A stretch of DNA of 64,000 bases. Origin: Scolanthus callimorphus. Its lineage: Eukaryota; Cnidaria; Anthozoa; Actiniaria; Edwardsiidae. This document shows, piece by piece, positions 21,905-34,303 of the stretch. Position 1 is the first letter of the stretch; each line of letters opens with the position of its first letter. The stretch spans positions 310,001 to 374,000 of the forward strand of contig CM066915.1 of assembly GCA_033964015.1 (NCBI GenBank), read 5' to 3'. The translations under genes were made by a program, and so were the position numbers. The notes below the pieces were generated by a model. That model saw nothing but the letters and a program-made list of their open reading frames with translations, was not told the origin of the DNA and did not search any database.

Positions 21905-22640
21905 ATGGGAAACATTCTGTTAGAGCGAATCAGATCAGCGGGACTCACTGCCAGACCTTCCAAATGTTCAATGGGATGAGACACCGTAGAATACGTAGGA
22001 CACAAGATCGGAGAAGGAAAAGTCTGGATGGAAACAGACAAGCTCACTCGGATTGTGGAAGCACCAGTACCCACCACCAAGAAGCAAGTGCGGGCTTTTC
22101 TGGGCCTGTCAGGTTACTACAGAAAGTTCATCCCGAATTACGCTCAAGTGGCTACTCCTCTCACGGATCTCACAAAGAAAGGACAAACAAACGAAGTAGA
22201 TTGGGGAGAAAAGCAGCAAGACGCCGTCAACAAGCTAAAGGAAAGCCTAGGAGAAGCGCCAATACTCCGCCTACCAGATTTCACCAAGCCATTCATCGTG
22301 CAAGCCGACGCGTCAGATGTTGGAGTCGGAGCTGTAAAGACACGAAGATGGTACATTCCCCGTGCGATACGCAAGTCGGAAACTGCTGGAGCGAGAGAGG
22401 AACTACTCAACAATAGAGCGGGAATGTCTTGCAATTGTGTTCGCAGTGAAAAAGTTCAAAGAGTTCCTCTATGGCAAAGAGTTCACGTTGCAAACAGATC
22501 ATCTGCCACTACGCACATACAGCAAGCTAAGACGGAAAGTGGACGGATCGAACTCAGTTCGCAAAAGGAACTCAGTTCGCAAAGCCGAAAGCACCATAGT
22601 CATCCAGACCTAAATGGTTCTGTCACAGACCTACAGTGGA
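21905..22640 (+). pseudogene. Ty3/gypsy polyprotein fragment (RT thumb and RNase H)
   Basis: The frames read AGLTARPSKCSMG, EYVGHKIGEGKVWM, then FLGLSGYYRKFIPNYAQVAT and DFTKPFIVQADASDVGVGAV. After a frame break comes FPVRYASRKLLERERNYSTI and IVFAVKKFKEFLYGKEF with LQTDHLPL. This is the end of the reverse transcriptase and the RNase H domain of a Ty3/gypsy element. At least one in-frame stop (near 21975) and a frameshift near 22340 disable it. No LTRs, integrase or gag were found around it. Confidence 0.8.
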
Positions 22641-23732
22641 AAGAAAAGTACCGAAGGCGACCGAGAGTCTCGTAGCATAGGTTTTGAAATTAGCTGCTTT
22701 GTTCTGAGCTTCAGATGGGGTCAACACTCAACAGGGTCTGCTACCCTTCCGCAGTAGAGTTCTCAAATTTAAACGAGGAATGTCGGAGGAAAGTCAACGC
22801 TGACGTCGTCCAAATAGTGATGGTAAGTCATCAAAGCAATTGAATTTCTATAATAGCGTTTCCTTTTTCCTACAAAGTAGAAAACATGACAACCAAAGAA
22901 CACTACGCTGTTTTTGTGATCTGAGGGGGATTTTTTCAGTTAGAAAGCGGCAGTTTAAAATGACCAATTTGGCGGTTTCCAAGAAGTGAAATTTACAATA
23001 AATAGAAAGACAATTGTCCTAACATGTAGAATGCTATAAGCTCAGAAAATTGGATGCTTTGGCAGAAACTGGTCGTTTAGTTAGGGTAATTTTTGAAGAA
23101 GTTAATCAAGGCCAAAACCCCACCACAAACACGGCATCTTTGTCGCTTACATATTCTGCTAGAAATGCCATCTTTGCTATTTTTGACAAATCTCTGTATT
23201 GGTCTTTCATCATGGGCAAAAGTATGGAAATAAAATAAGACGTGGCTGAGAACGAGCCCGCAACATTTGCACCTTCTCATTAAGAGATTTTGCTGGTGAA
23301 AACAGGGGGGTCAGGGGAGTTATGTTCAGCCTCGGTTGCCATGGAAACAGAGCAAGAAATGACTCTTATATGGTCATTTCTGTTCATCCCCCAGGTAACC
23401 CACCTGCACACAAAATATCAGGGGGATCAAAAATTTTCATCTCCAACTTTGGTTGATTTTCTCAGAGATCCGCCTGTTCTTAAATATTATCCTTGCCCGC
23501 GCACTGATGCGTCGCAAAACGACCTGTATCAAGCGCCTACTGCGACATTTTTGTACCCATGCAGAGTTCCCTCGGCTCGTCACCTCGCGGGAGAGGCTCT
23601 CGCAAGATTTGATAAAGAAACGTTGGGAAAAATACATTTCTGCACATGCTCCGACGTCGAAAACCCATCAATTGGTAAAGGTCATCTCCCCAAGGTGACG
23701 GAGCGGGGATCACGTTCTGAGTACGAGAATTC
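22641..23732. other. repeat DNA, right arm of a long-range inverted pair
   Basis: Holds the inverted partner of 20246-20335 at 23388-23482 and a CTCGTCACCTCGCGGGAGAG motif near 23577 shared with 16060 and 47948. No gene was recognised. Confidence 0.4.
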
Positions 23733-23757
23733 TACTATCTGTCTATCTATCTGTCTA

Positions 23758-23846
<89 letters not shown>

Positions 23847-23905
23847 GTCCGTCCGTCCGTCCGTCCGTCTGTCTGTCTATAGCGTGCCAAGATAGATAGA
23901 TAGAT
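23733..23905. repeat. TCTG/TCTA tetranucleotide microsatellite
   Basis: About 37 units, mostly TCTG with TCTA and TCCG variants, followed by GATA units. The open frame of Cys-Leu-Ser repeats across it is an artefact of the tetranucleotide. Confidence 0.95.
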
Positions 23906-25509
23906 ATTACTTTATTTAAGGAGCTCTCGATCGCTCGCTTGCGACTCCTCGACAAATCCCTCGTCAAATTCTCACCTTGTATTTCCAGCCACATGGAGTT
24001 TTGTTTTCTGATTATGGGCAGCCACAAATAACGCGTTACTCTCAGAGGCGGTCGCCACGCTCATGATAGTTTGGAATTTGGCATTTGGCAAACAAGCCCC
24101 TGACTGGACCCACGCACAGGCCGTCAGCGCATGCGTGATGCTGATAAGGCGAGGGAAAACGAGAGCATGGAGGTGAAGATAGGAAGGGAACTGGAACATA
24201 AAATAACCTGAAAAATTAGAGGGAAATAAATTTGATTGTGTGTTTTTTTTAGGAGAGTCGGCTTATCCTGCCCATAATGCATTGCCACCGATGGTGGATT
24301 TTTTTCTGCCACATCAAGAAATGTTTGTAGATTTGGGGCTTTGAGTTGATCTGGGTTTATTATACAATCAGTTTGTATAAAATTTGCGGGTATTTTTGCT
24401 TTTCGTTCACCCTTAGAAGTATGTTCCTACCCCTAGTGTATGTTAAGGGAAAAGAAAAAGGGAAATAAAATCGTGCATAAGCGTTCGAAAGGGCCGGTAA
24501 CACCCCCTCCCCCTCCCCCTGCGTTGTCGAGCATGTGTTGCACTCCAATGTAATCAAATAGGGAAACAGACAAACTTGCCCCAAACCTCCTCTTGGGTCG
24601 AAATGATGGCACCCCTCTCGAAAATTGATTCATTTCACATTTTGCGCCTCTGACAAGAACATCAGTCTCAGCGTTAGAAAGAGTAACCTTATAGGTTTAT
24701 TACTGAGTCAGTTGAAAGAGTAACCTTTACAGATAGGTTTATTACTGAGTCAGTTGAAAGAGTTTTGTTAATTTTGGCTGTAATTTAATCCATACTATTT
24801 CGAACGGTATTCCTGTGGTGTAACGCATGACGGGATGCCTGTGGTGCACGATAATACTGAAGGCAAAGTGAATTTCGTGGGCTAGCTAGCGATGGATGAT
24901 TTCACCCATCGGTGATCTCGGCATGCCGACGCCTGCAGTACCGTCCTTACGTAATCAGCGGTTATCGGCCAATGATGAATGCGCCGAATTTGGAAAGTCT
25001 CTTCGTTCTTTTGGAAAGTTCATGGTAAATTGAAAGTTTATCATGTCAGATGCTACTTTATTTGTTCGTGGAAGTATTCACCAAGGCGATAGTCGTTTTA
25101 GCGATAGTTCTAGAAAAGGCAATGTGCTTTTATGAGTCGTTCAGCTTTGTTATGTCCAAATTCGTGTGACATTTCTACATGGAGAACAGAGACCATCGAT
25201 CGTGTTTTATTCGAAGGGGATGAAATGCACTAAAAAGCACTTGAAGAACGCTCTATATCTATGGAAGAGACGATCTCCCTGAACATTTTCCCGGATCGAG
25301 TCATTTCGTCTACGATAAAAACAGCTTCTTCTGCCATTGAGCTGTCTGACGAACCAAATCATGAACAAAATCAATCGCCCGACGAGGCAAATCGAATTCA
25401 ATCGCCCGACGGGGCAAACAATCGAAACAAATCGTCCAACGTGGCAAACAATCCAAATCATGCACCTGATATGGTGGATAACATTGCACATGTAATATTG
25501 TTTAGTAAT
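23906..25509. other. intronic DNA of locus copy 1
   Basis: The segment 24240-24370 (CCGATGGTGG, GGGGCTTTGAGTTGATCTGG) matches 52076-52240 in locus copy 2, supporting a tandem duplication. Near 25370-25470 a short GCCCGACGAGGCAAAT-type repeat occurs in an open frame starting at 25261, which is not convincing as a gene. Confidence 0.45.
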
Positions 25510-26261
25510 CTATGCTCAACGGACCCACTGTGCTCCTACTGAGGGATGGGAAGACCTGGCGGAGCTGCTCAGATGCGTAGCGGAAAAAATAGGGGATGGG
25601 ATAGGGAGGGATGAAATTACATACACCTTAAAACATATGTAAGATAACTTAATACCGAGACAAAACACCAAGGGAATTAAAATATCATAGCAAAGAGCAT
25701 ACAACTCTTTAAGCACATAAACTCCTTGTTCCATAAAGGTGTTCATAACCTTACGACAGCGAGCAGCTAACCAACTAGTGTAGCCAGGTAAGCACAGTGA
25801 GTCATGACTCATGACTATAAACCTGACCATCTTATAAGCGAACCCATAAGGTCAATACTTGCAGAGGCTATACACTACTAATGGCTTGAGTAAAGATTCA
25901 GAAGGCTTCCAGGACCGTGGGTCTAGACTACTCAGATCCATATGACTAAATGATACCAGAGAACGAGGTCATAATGAGATAGCCAATACTACACACTGTA
26001 AAGGCGATATATTCCAAGGCGCAAACAGGACATCATTATAGCATGGGCAAGATAAACACTGTACCACCATTCTCGAACCCAGGGTCCCTCGGCCTCCCAC
26101 ATGAACAGGGGAGCCCCGGGCACGAGAATGCTGTACAACAACAATATATAAAGTATCATACACAGAACAGGAGGCAGCCCCTTCCGCGACATGGCAATTA
26201 TGACATGGTATGCTAATGAGTGATCCCTCTATATACGCACCAGTGGGTCCCCTGAGCATAG
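25510..26261. mobile_element. 752-bp TIR element
   Basis: Starts CTATGCTCAACGGACCCACT and ends AGTGGGTCCCCTGAGCATAG as an inverted pair. TAAT occurs on both sides (25506-25509 and 26262-26265). The ends are shared with the 9.9-kb element that begins four bases later, so this may be an internally deleted relative. No transposase frame. Confidence 0.7.
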
Positions 26262-26849
26262 TAATCTATGCTCAACGGACCCACTGTGCTCCTACTGAGG
26301 GATGGGAAGACCTGACTCCGTGCTCAGCGGTTGAGTACACTCCAAAGCATACCGAGGGCGCTGCGCATAAACCCCAACACTCATCCGAAACCCAAACCCC
26401 TGTGGTGCGACCATACACAGACCGAGGCGATGCGACAACCCAAAACTCAAAGACCTCCGAAAAGCAGCGCCCCTATTTAGAATGTATGAAAATATGTGCA
26501 TTATTTTATGTGTGTTTAGAATATTGGCATTGGCTGCCTGCCGATACCAGAAAGAAAAAAACCACCAGGAAAACATAAGGCGGCCAACCCTCGAGCCAGG
26601 CTTACCAGGGGATAGTTAAAGGTGACAATACGGATGTAGGCTAAACTGTAGTATAAACCCAGATGGGGCTCAAGGGTTGACCGACTTACGTGCGGGCCCT
26701 AAGGCCGGCAGAAGAACGCTTTGTCTCCGTCTACGTAAGATACAGTCAAACCTTGAGGGTGAAGAAGGGAAAAGGAGGAGACCTACTTTAACATAGCACT
26801 CTACGCAGCCATGCCAATACGCCTACATATAAAGTCGGTATCACAGACA

Positions 26850-28079
26850 CTAGCTGGTAAGGTAATTTCCTAACCAGTCATAAGAAATATTAGGCCAATG
26901 CACACGACAGAGAAAAGCTGGTACTGAAATCTCCTTAAACCAGCACATGTAGCATGCACATAGCGCAAATCAACTAAAGTTATGAGAAATACTAGGAAAA
27001 AAAACTGGCACTATAATATTTAAAGCCAGCATAAATGTACAGCAAGCAAATAACACATAAAGTGAACTCAATAAAATCATGAGAAATGCTAGGCCAAATG
27101 CTCATGACAGACTAAAGCTGGTACTGTATATTGTGTTAACCAGCACATGGTAGCATGCAAATAACACAAGTGAACTAAATAAAATCATGACAAATGCTAG
27201 GCCAATTGCTCATGAAACTAAAGCTGGTACCGTAATTTTCCTAACCAGCACATGGCAGCATGCAAACAACACAAGTGAACTAAATAAAATCATGAGAAAT
27301 GCTAGGCCAAATGCTCATGACAGACTCAAGCCGGTACAATGTAGCATGCAAATAACACAAGTGAACTCAGTAAAATCATGAGAAATGCTAGGCCAAATGC
27401 TCATGACAGACTAAAGCTGGTACCGTAATTTTCCTAACCAGCACATGGTAGCATGCGAACAACACAAGTGAACTCAGTAAAATCATGAGAAATGCTAGGC
27501 CAAATGCTCATGACAGACTAAAGCTGGTACTATATTTTTTCTAACCAGCACAATAATGTAACATGCAAACAACACAAGTGAACTCAATAAAATCATGAGA
27601 AATGCTAGGCCAAATGTTTATGACAGACTAAAGCTGGTAACGTAATTTTCCTAACCAGCACATGGTATAGCATGCGAACAACACAAGTGAACTCAGTAAA
27701 ATCATGAGAAATGCTAGGCCAAATGCTCATGACAGACTAAAGCTGGTACTATATTTTTTCTAACCAGCACAATAATGTAGCATGCAAACAACACAAGTGA
27801 ACTAAATAAAATCATGAGAAATGCTAGGCCAAATGCTCATGACAGACTCAAGCCGGTACAATGTAGCATGCAAATAACACAAGTGAACTCAGTAAAATCA
27901 TGAGAAATGCTAGGCCAAATGCTCATGACAGACTAAAGCTGGTACCGTAATTTTCCTAACCAGCACATGGTAGCATGCGAACAACACAAGTGAACTCAGT
28001 AAAATCATGAGAAATGCTAGGCCAAATGCTCATGACAGACTAAAGCTGGTACTATATTTTTTCTAACCAGCACAATAAT
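26850..28079. repeat. ~107-bp satellite, left block
   Basis: Tandem units carry ATCATGAGAAATGCTAGGCC, CTCATGACAGACTAAAGC and CTAACCAGCACA. Unit marks lie at 27081, 27189, 27294, 27380, 27487 and 27597, so lengths vary from 86 to 110. Early units (before 27060) are diverged and later ones nearly identical. The array resumes at 34304 after a 6.2-kb insertion. Confidence 0.9.
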
Positions 28080-28092
28080 CCCATGTAAAAAT

Positions 28093-28975
28093 GAGAGGCG
28101 GGATCCCGGCCGGGACAGGCGGGATCCCGGCTGGGATAGGCGGGATCCCAGGTGGGATGGCGGGATCCCGCCTATCCCAGGTGGGATAACGTTTCCCGGG
28201 TAGGTGGGATCCCGCCTGGGATCCCTGGGATCCTGCCATCCCGGGCGGGATCAAAGGTGGGATGGCGGGATCCCGCCTATCCCAGGTGGGATAACATTTC
28301 CGGGGAGGTGGGATCCCGCCTGGGATCCTGCCATCTCGGGCGGGATCCAAGGCGGGATGGTGAGATCCCGCCTATCCCAGGTGAGATAATGGCCATCGCG
28401 GGCAGGATCCAAGGTGGGGTGAGATGGTGGGATCCCACTTATTATTATGGTGGGATAGCATTTTCCAGGTATCCCAGGATCCAGCCTTCCTGGGCAGGAT
28501 CCCAAATGGATGGGATAGCAGGATCCTTGTTGGGATAGGGGGGATCCCGCCTATCCCAGGTGGGATAACATTTCCCAGGTAGGTGGGATCCCGCCTGGGA
28601 TCCTGCCATCCTGGGCGGGATCAAAGGTGGGATGGCGGGATCCCGCCTATCCCAGGTGGGATATCATTTCCTGGGGAGATACCTGCCATCCCAGGCGGGA
28701 TCTAAGGTGGGACGGTGGGATCCTGCCTATCCCAGGTGAGATAATGGCCATCCCGGGCAGGATCCAAGATGGGATGGTGGGATGCCGCCTATCCCAGGTG
28801 GGATAACATTTCCCAGGGATCCCAAGATCCAGCCTTCCTGGGCAGGATCCCAAATGGATGGGATAGCAGGATCCTTCTTGGGATGAAATTTCTCAGGGTC
28901 AGGTGGGATTCCCAGTGAGATCTTAAGTACCTAATGGGTGGGATCCCGTATGGGATGGCAGAATCCCAGAGGGAG
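28093..28975. repeat. GGGATCCC subterminal array, left
   Basis: Irregular run of GGCGGGATCCCGCCTATCCC and CAGGTGGGATAACATTTCC motifs, degrading inward from the element end. There are many GGATCC palindromes in both orientations. Open frames here (Gly/Pro/Ile-rich) are artefacts of composition. Confidence 0.9.
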
Positions 28976-31317
28976 TTTTTTTTGAGGTGGGAAGCCAGGA
29001 TCCTGCAATGATGGGACACCACAGTGGGATATAAGGGGGAGAACCTGGGTGGGAAGAGAAGAGTGCAGGGAAATTTATCTAGCTGTGTTGGGAATTGTCA
29101 GGATTTTTTGTGGGAGGCGCTGGGATCCGGGGATCCTGCAATGATGGGACACCTCCATAGTGGGATGAGAGTGAGACTGGAGAGCAACATGTGAATTTCC
29201 TGTGAAAATGTTGTGAATGAACCTGTGAACTATTTTGACCTGTGAAAAAACCCTGTGAAAATCATGAGAAAAATGTGACATTTTGAATCAGGAAAAACGT
29301 GAAAAAAAGCTGTGAATTCTATATCTTAAGTATCAACAAAATGGTATGAGAAAATATGATGTGAAGAAACTGTTAATTTTGGTTTTCTTTTGAAATCAAA
29401 ATAACAACCTTTGTTGTGATTCGATGTTTAATTAAATTTGATTTTGATCGTAGCCATGATTTCCCAACTCTAGCTTTGATTTTCATTATTATTATAACTT
29501 GTTATTTTCTCAGGCACATCTTTCAGTATCTAGGGGTGATGGAAGCAGTTGGATGAGGGGCACTCTTGTCCCCCTGTAATTATGATTGGGGAGAGGGGGA
29601 GGCCCCCCAATAATATTGACAGTGGCCAACAGCATTAAACCTGATATTTCCCAAATAATACTTACTCTAATTTACTGCAAAATTCAAGGGGAAAACTCCT
29701 AAAAGATACCACAAACTGTGACTTCTTACCCATCATATTGTACACCCCTACCTCAGTAATATAATGTGAGAAAGCCCCAACAGTCTACATAGTACATCTA
29801 TGTTTATAGACTAAAGTGCACTGAGGCCTAGTTTATACATCGTATTTCGGACAAATTTAATTGAGACAAATTTAATTATCGAAATTAAGTGACATATAAA
29901 CTAGGCCTGAGCCACAATGAGATTTTACCTATTCCACAGCTATAACTACTGGAAGTTCACTCATGTAGATAAGATTTGTCAACATAAACTTTATATCATT
30001 CTGCCAAATTTCATGTGTATCCATGATAATAAATTTGAAGAATTATGTACTATTCTGTACTATTTCTAGGTAATTTACAATTTAGTTATTGCGAAAAAAT
30101 GTAACATTTGTCTTGTGCTTGAACTCGCCCATTCTGATGTTCTCTTAGAATTCAGTTGTCATCAAAGAAAAAGGCATAACTTACAGAAAAAGACAGTCCG
30201 AATGCATTTAGAAAAATCTTCAATAATTAAATCGTTTAGCAATTCAACCCACTTTTCGGATAAGCTGTTTTTGCACCCATCTTTCCACATTTCATGGCAA
30301 GGAACGACCGCGAAACAAGAAGCAAAGGAAGGAAGGCGCCATGTTTGATTAACCACACCACAGGCAGCCCACACATACGTAAGCACAAGGTCACGTGACA
30401 CCAAAAAGGCGCGAAACGCGACGCACACGCGTCGTCTTTTTTCACCACCGAAAACGAGAAAACATGTCTTCAGTCTTCGCCTCTACTATCGTATCGACAT
30501 TTGAAAGAAACTAAGCTACCTACAAACATAGGCAAGTATTTGTTATTATGTATACTTATGTGATGTTTCTTTTCCTTGTATAATTTGGCCGCTAACGTTC
30601 TTTACTGTTCAAAAAAGCTTAGAAAACAAAATGCCATAGGGAAAACCGGAGAGGTGACAAGACAAGCAAGAGACTTGGCCACAGTTCAACATTTGATTCA
30701 ACATTAATTTGTCAATGTTTGTTTAACAATTTCTTCATGATTAACAAGCTTTCGGAACCTGACGAAACTCAGTTAATATTGTTCAATGCATGTTCAGCGA
30801 TTAATAACGTTGAAAGTAGTAGTCTCTGAAGGGACTCCTACTGTCACGCAGCTTCTAATTTTAAGTTAACTTAATTAAGTTATAATCATCTGAAATCCGC
30901 CTAATCCAAGAAAACAAGTCCCAAGCAAAGTGATCATTTTTACCACTCGTTATTTGCTTGACTAAACAAATTTCAAGACCTCAATTGGCAATCGAAAAGA
31001 AAACACAAGTATGATCTACTTACAACACTTTATCTGAAATCCACTCTAATCTATATGAAGTTGCCATTTATTAATTACTGTGGTTTTTCATAGTTTCATA
31101 ATCCTGTAATCAAACATAGTAGCTTAGGAGTATTTGCAAAATAGTCTGAGACAGAGGAATAAGCTGCTAAACCATGGTTTGACTAGAAATTGCTTCAGAA
31201 ATCACATGATTACATGTATGAAAACTCTCATGGAGATCAGAGAAACTGAATTTTAAAGTTTAACAAATAATACAGGAATGTATAATTTGGATAGCCTTGG
31301 CAAATATTATTCATGCT
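28976..31317. other. interior of the 6.2-kb element, no gene
   Basis: AT-rich sequence. A small MITE-like hairpin lies at about 29824-29911 (AGGCCTAGTTTATA and TATAAACTAGGCCT). No coding frame with a family signature. Confidence 0.4.
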
Positions 31318-31319
31318 TA

Positions 31320-31525
31320 CAGCCATTCTCAGTTACACGCGGTCGCCTGGAAAAAAGCTTGCAAGCGAAAACTCATTTTGCTGTCTTGTCTGAGCGCGAC
31401 AAGCCGGCGAAAGCACATGCATTGCCATGGAAACTTTGACAAAAAAAAAACAAGTTTTCGCTTGCAAGCTTTTTTCCCAGCAACCTCATGTTGCATGTAA
31501 CAGAGCATGTAACTGAGAATGGCTG
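31320..31525. mobile_element. 206-bp TA-flanked MITE
   Basis: Ends CAGCCATTCTCAGTTAC and GTAACTGAGAATGGCTG with TA outside. A second inner inverted pair (AAAAAGCTTGCAAGCGAAAA) makes most of it a hairpin. It lies inside the 6.2-kb element. Confidence 0.7.
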
Positions 31526-31782
31526 TAATGAGCAACATTTCTGTGAACTTTGGCAGGGACAACAGCTTATCACTTATATTCATACCTTTCAAAAAACACC
31601 AATACCAAAGTTAAAATATTTGTTACATTTTCGTAACAATAATCTTGACAACTAGTGTTCAACTTGCTCGCTTATAAAACAACCTGTCTTAATTATTCAC
31701 TCACAGGTTGACAGGCACTAGATCATGGAGCATTTGATTCTGTTGTAATGACATACAGGTAATTAGACAAGGCTTGACCTGT

Positions 31783-32016
31783 TGGAGTGACCACATCCCG
31801 AACCACGTCCTCTACGGTGATCTGCCTAGAATATCTGACAGGGTGACCTGCCGCAGACTTGGCCTCGCCGGTCATTGTTACCGCCACGAAGAGCTCACAG
31901 CAAATCATCTCGTCTTGTGGGAGCCAACGCACGGCAACCGCCGCCCCGGCCGACCAGCGACTGGAGCTCGAGATGCGAGGTTTGGCTGAGGCCGCCGCAG
32001 TAAGTAAGTAAGTAAA
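31783..32016 (+). mobile_element. LINE 3' fragment with 8-bp target duplication
   Basis: Encodes VLYGDLPRISDRVTCRRLGL, AGHCYRHEEL and LVLWEPTHGNRRPGRPA, the conserved C-terminal tail of many metazoan LINE reverse transcriptases, then ends in (GTAA)n. TGACCTGT flanks it at 31775-31782 and 32017-32024. Strongly 5'-truncated, inactive. Confidence 0.8.
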
Positions 32017-32892
32017 TGACCTGTACACCTGTAAAACTATGTTTAATGAGTCATTTAAGCTTAAGCAAGTTCTAATGTATCCTGCTTGTCACGTTTTTCA
32101 GGTAAAACCAGATGCATATGCATACTGCCATCAACAGAACTTCACGCTGCCTTCAGTCTGAAACAATCAAATAATCTAGCCAGCAACAAATGAAGGAGCT
32201 AAGAAGCAGCACATGAATTCAAGGAAAAAATTATTCATAGTTTTACCATGGGGTTTTATTCACCATTTTCAATATACATTGCTTAAAAATGAATAAAACA
32301 GACTCATCACCTGCACAGAGTTTTGGTGTCACATTATGTTCTTAGAGTGGATTTGATATTGAGTGTTGAAATCTAAATGCATAAGTACAAAAGAGAAGTA
32401 CAAATTGAGCGCAATAGAGCATGTTGTGATGTTGGGAGAGTAAAACACAAGCTGCAAAAGGAGACAAAGTAATTGCAGAAAACAAGAGACTGCATGTTTG
32501 TTTGTTCTTCATGCTCTGGTATCATCTGAAATCTGCTCTTTTAAAGAACAGCATAGTCACTGTGGTAGGATTCTGTTCGCATGAGGTGAGCTGTCTCTGG
32601 GGGTTGGCATGGGGAAGGTGGGGGCGTAACTTTCAATCCTTGAAAAAGTATAGTATTTTGCATCAGCTAGAGTGTTAGAATTATTAGGTTTTTCCTGCTA
32701 ATGCAACATTTTGTGAATTGTGAATTTTATATTCTCAGAGTAACAAAATTTTGACCTCTTCTTGTAAAAATTGCTTGAAGTTCTTAAACAATTTTTCACC
32801 GGTTTGTTGGCCAAATTTTGGGGTTCTTTTATGAACATTTTTCACAGGTGCTTTACAAGTTTTTTCACAGGTCTTTTTCACAAGATTTTCAT
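32017..32892. other. interior of the 6.2-kb element, no gene
   Basis: AT-rich, with no repeat or coding signature recognised. Confidence 0.35.
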
Positions 32893-33242
32893 TGGCTGAT
32901 TGCATTTTTAAAACGCACCGGGGGGGTTGAGGACCTCCCTTAAATAGTCCCCCTCCCCTGGAATTTCCACTTGTGAAACAGACCACCTCCCCTGGAAATT
33001 CCAACCTCATAAAGTACCCCCTCCCCTGGAATTTCCATTTTTTCTGGCAAAATACCTCTGGAAAATTTATTTTTGGATAAAATGTCCCTGGAAAGTCACC
33101 TTTTTTACCCCTCCCCCCTGGAATTTCCAGTCTCCTGACACACCCCCTCCCGTGGAATTTCCAGAGTCCAAAACAACCCCCCTGGAAAATTTTCCATAGG
33201 TCCTCAACCCCCCCGATGCGGATTAAAAATGCAATCAGCCAT
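32893..33242. mobile_element. 350-bp inverted-repeat element with CCCTGGAATTTCC repeats
   Basis: Left TGGCTGATTGCATTTTTAA and GGGGGGGTTGAGGACC pair with the right end. The interior repeats CCCCTGGAATTTCCA about six times. A palindrome AACCAGGGACACGTCCCTGG lies just outside, near 33444. Confidence 0.6.
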
Positions 33243-33564
33243 TAAGCAATAAAACTGCTTTCCACATGCTTTGCATAGACGGGGGTCTCGGCAAGTGTCT
33301 ATGCAATATAGACAAGTTATATAAGTTCCTCTGTAAGCATTAGTCATGTCACACATTATAAGGAAATCTTGAAACATATATCGATGTCTCATTAATTGTA
33401 AATGCATTTTCTTGTGATGACATCAGGGGACACATAGGTTATAACCAGGGACACGTCCCTGGTTAAACCTGCTGATAATAATAACTGTGTTATGAGACAA
33501 GTTTTCTTTTTCAAAGTCCATATAAAAGACAGAATTCATCTGCTGTGATGGCCTTTCCTGTAGG

Positions 33565-34290
33565 CAGGATCTCGATTGGGATTCTGGGTGAGATGGCGGG
33601 ATCCTTAGTGGGATGAGAAGATCCCGGGTGGGATAGCAAGATCCCGGGTAAGGTGGCAGAATAATGCAAGATCCCGGGAGGGATGGCAGGATCCCAGTTG
33701 GAATCCCAGGTGGGGTGACACGATCACAGGTGGGATGGCAAGATGTGGGATGGCAGGATCCCAGGTGTTATTGCGGGATCCTGGGTGGGATGGTGGGATA
33801 CCGGGAGGATGGCGGGATGGGTGGATGGCAGGATCCAAGGTGGGATGATTGGATCCCAAGTGAGGTGACAGCATCCCTATGTGGGATGGCAAGATCCCGG
33901 GTGGGATCCCAGGTAGAATTGTGGGATCCCGGGTGGGATGGCGGGATCCCGGGTGGGATAGCGGGATCCCGGGTGGGATCCCGCTAAGGCGGGATGTCCA
34001 CTAATCCCGGGCAGGATGGCGGGATCCCGGGTGGGATGGCGGGATCCCGGGTGGGATGGCGGGATCCCGGGTGGGATGGCGGGATCCCGGGTGGGATGGC
34101 GGGATCCCGGGTGGGATGGCGGGATCCCGGGTGGGATAGCGGGATCCCGGGTGGGATGGCAGGATCCGGCTAAGGCGGGATGTCCACTAATCCCAGGCGG
34201 GATCCCGGGTGGGATCCCGTCTTTCCCAGATGGGATCCCGACTGGTGAAAAGGCGGGATCCCGCCCAATCCCAGGCGGGATCCCGTCTAT
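33565..34290. repeat. GGGATCCC subterminal array, right
   Basis: Near the end a 20-bp unit, GGGATCCCGGGTGGGATGGC, repeats head to tail about ten times (33910-34160), becoming looser inward to about 33565. It mirrors the left array of the same element. Confidence 0.9.
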
Positions 34291-34303
34291 GTTTTTACAT
34301 GGG

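Larger units (their letters stand above)
28080..34303. mobile_element. 6.2-kb TIR element with subterminal GGGATCCC arrays
   Basis: The ends are CCCATGTAAAAA and TTTTTACATGGG, inserted into a satellite unit and flanked by AT on each side (28078-28079, 34304-34305). The uninterrupted unit elsewhere in the array shows the intact target. About 0.9 kb inside the left end and 0.7 kb inside the right end are filled with GGGATCCC-centred repeats. The middle contains no transposase-like frame, only a LINE fragment and MITEs, so it is probably non-autonomous. The superfamily is not clear. Confidence 0.75.

Noticed and set aside
23290..23895. 201-residue frame ending in Cys-Leu-Ser repeats
   Set aside because: Half of it is the TCTG microsatellite and the rest crosses dispersed repeats.
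25261..25542. Possible gene with CPDEANR-type repeats
   Set aside because: Low-complexity repeat in an open frame, cut by the TIR element at 25510, with no splice site or family support; left as uncertain.
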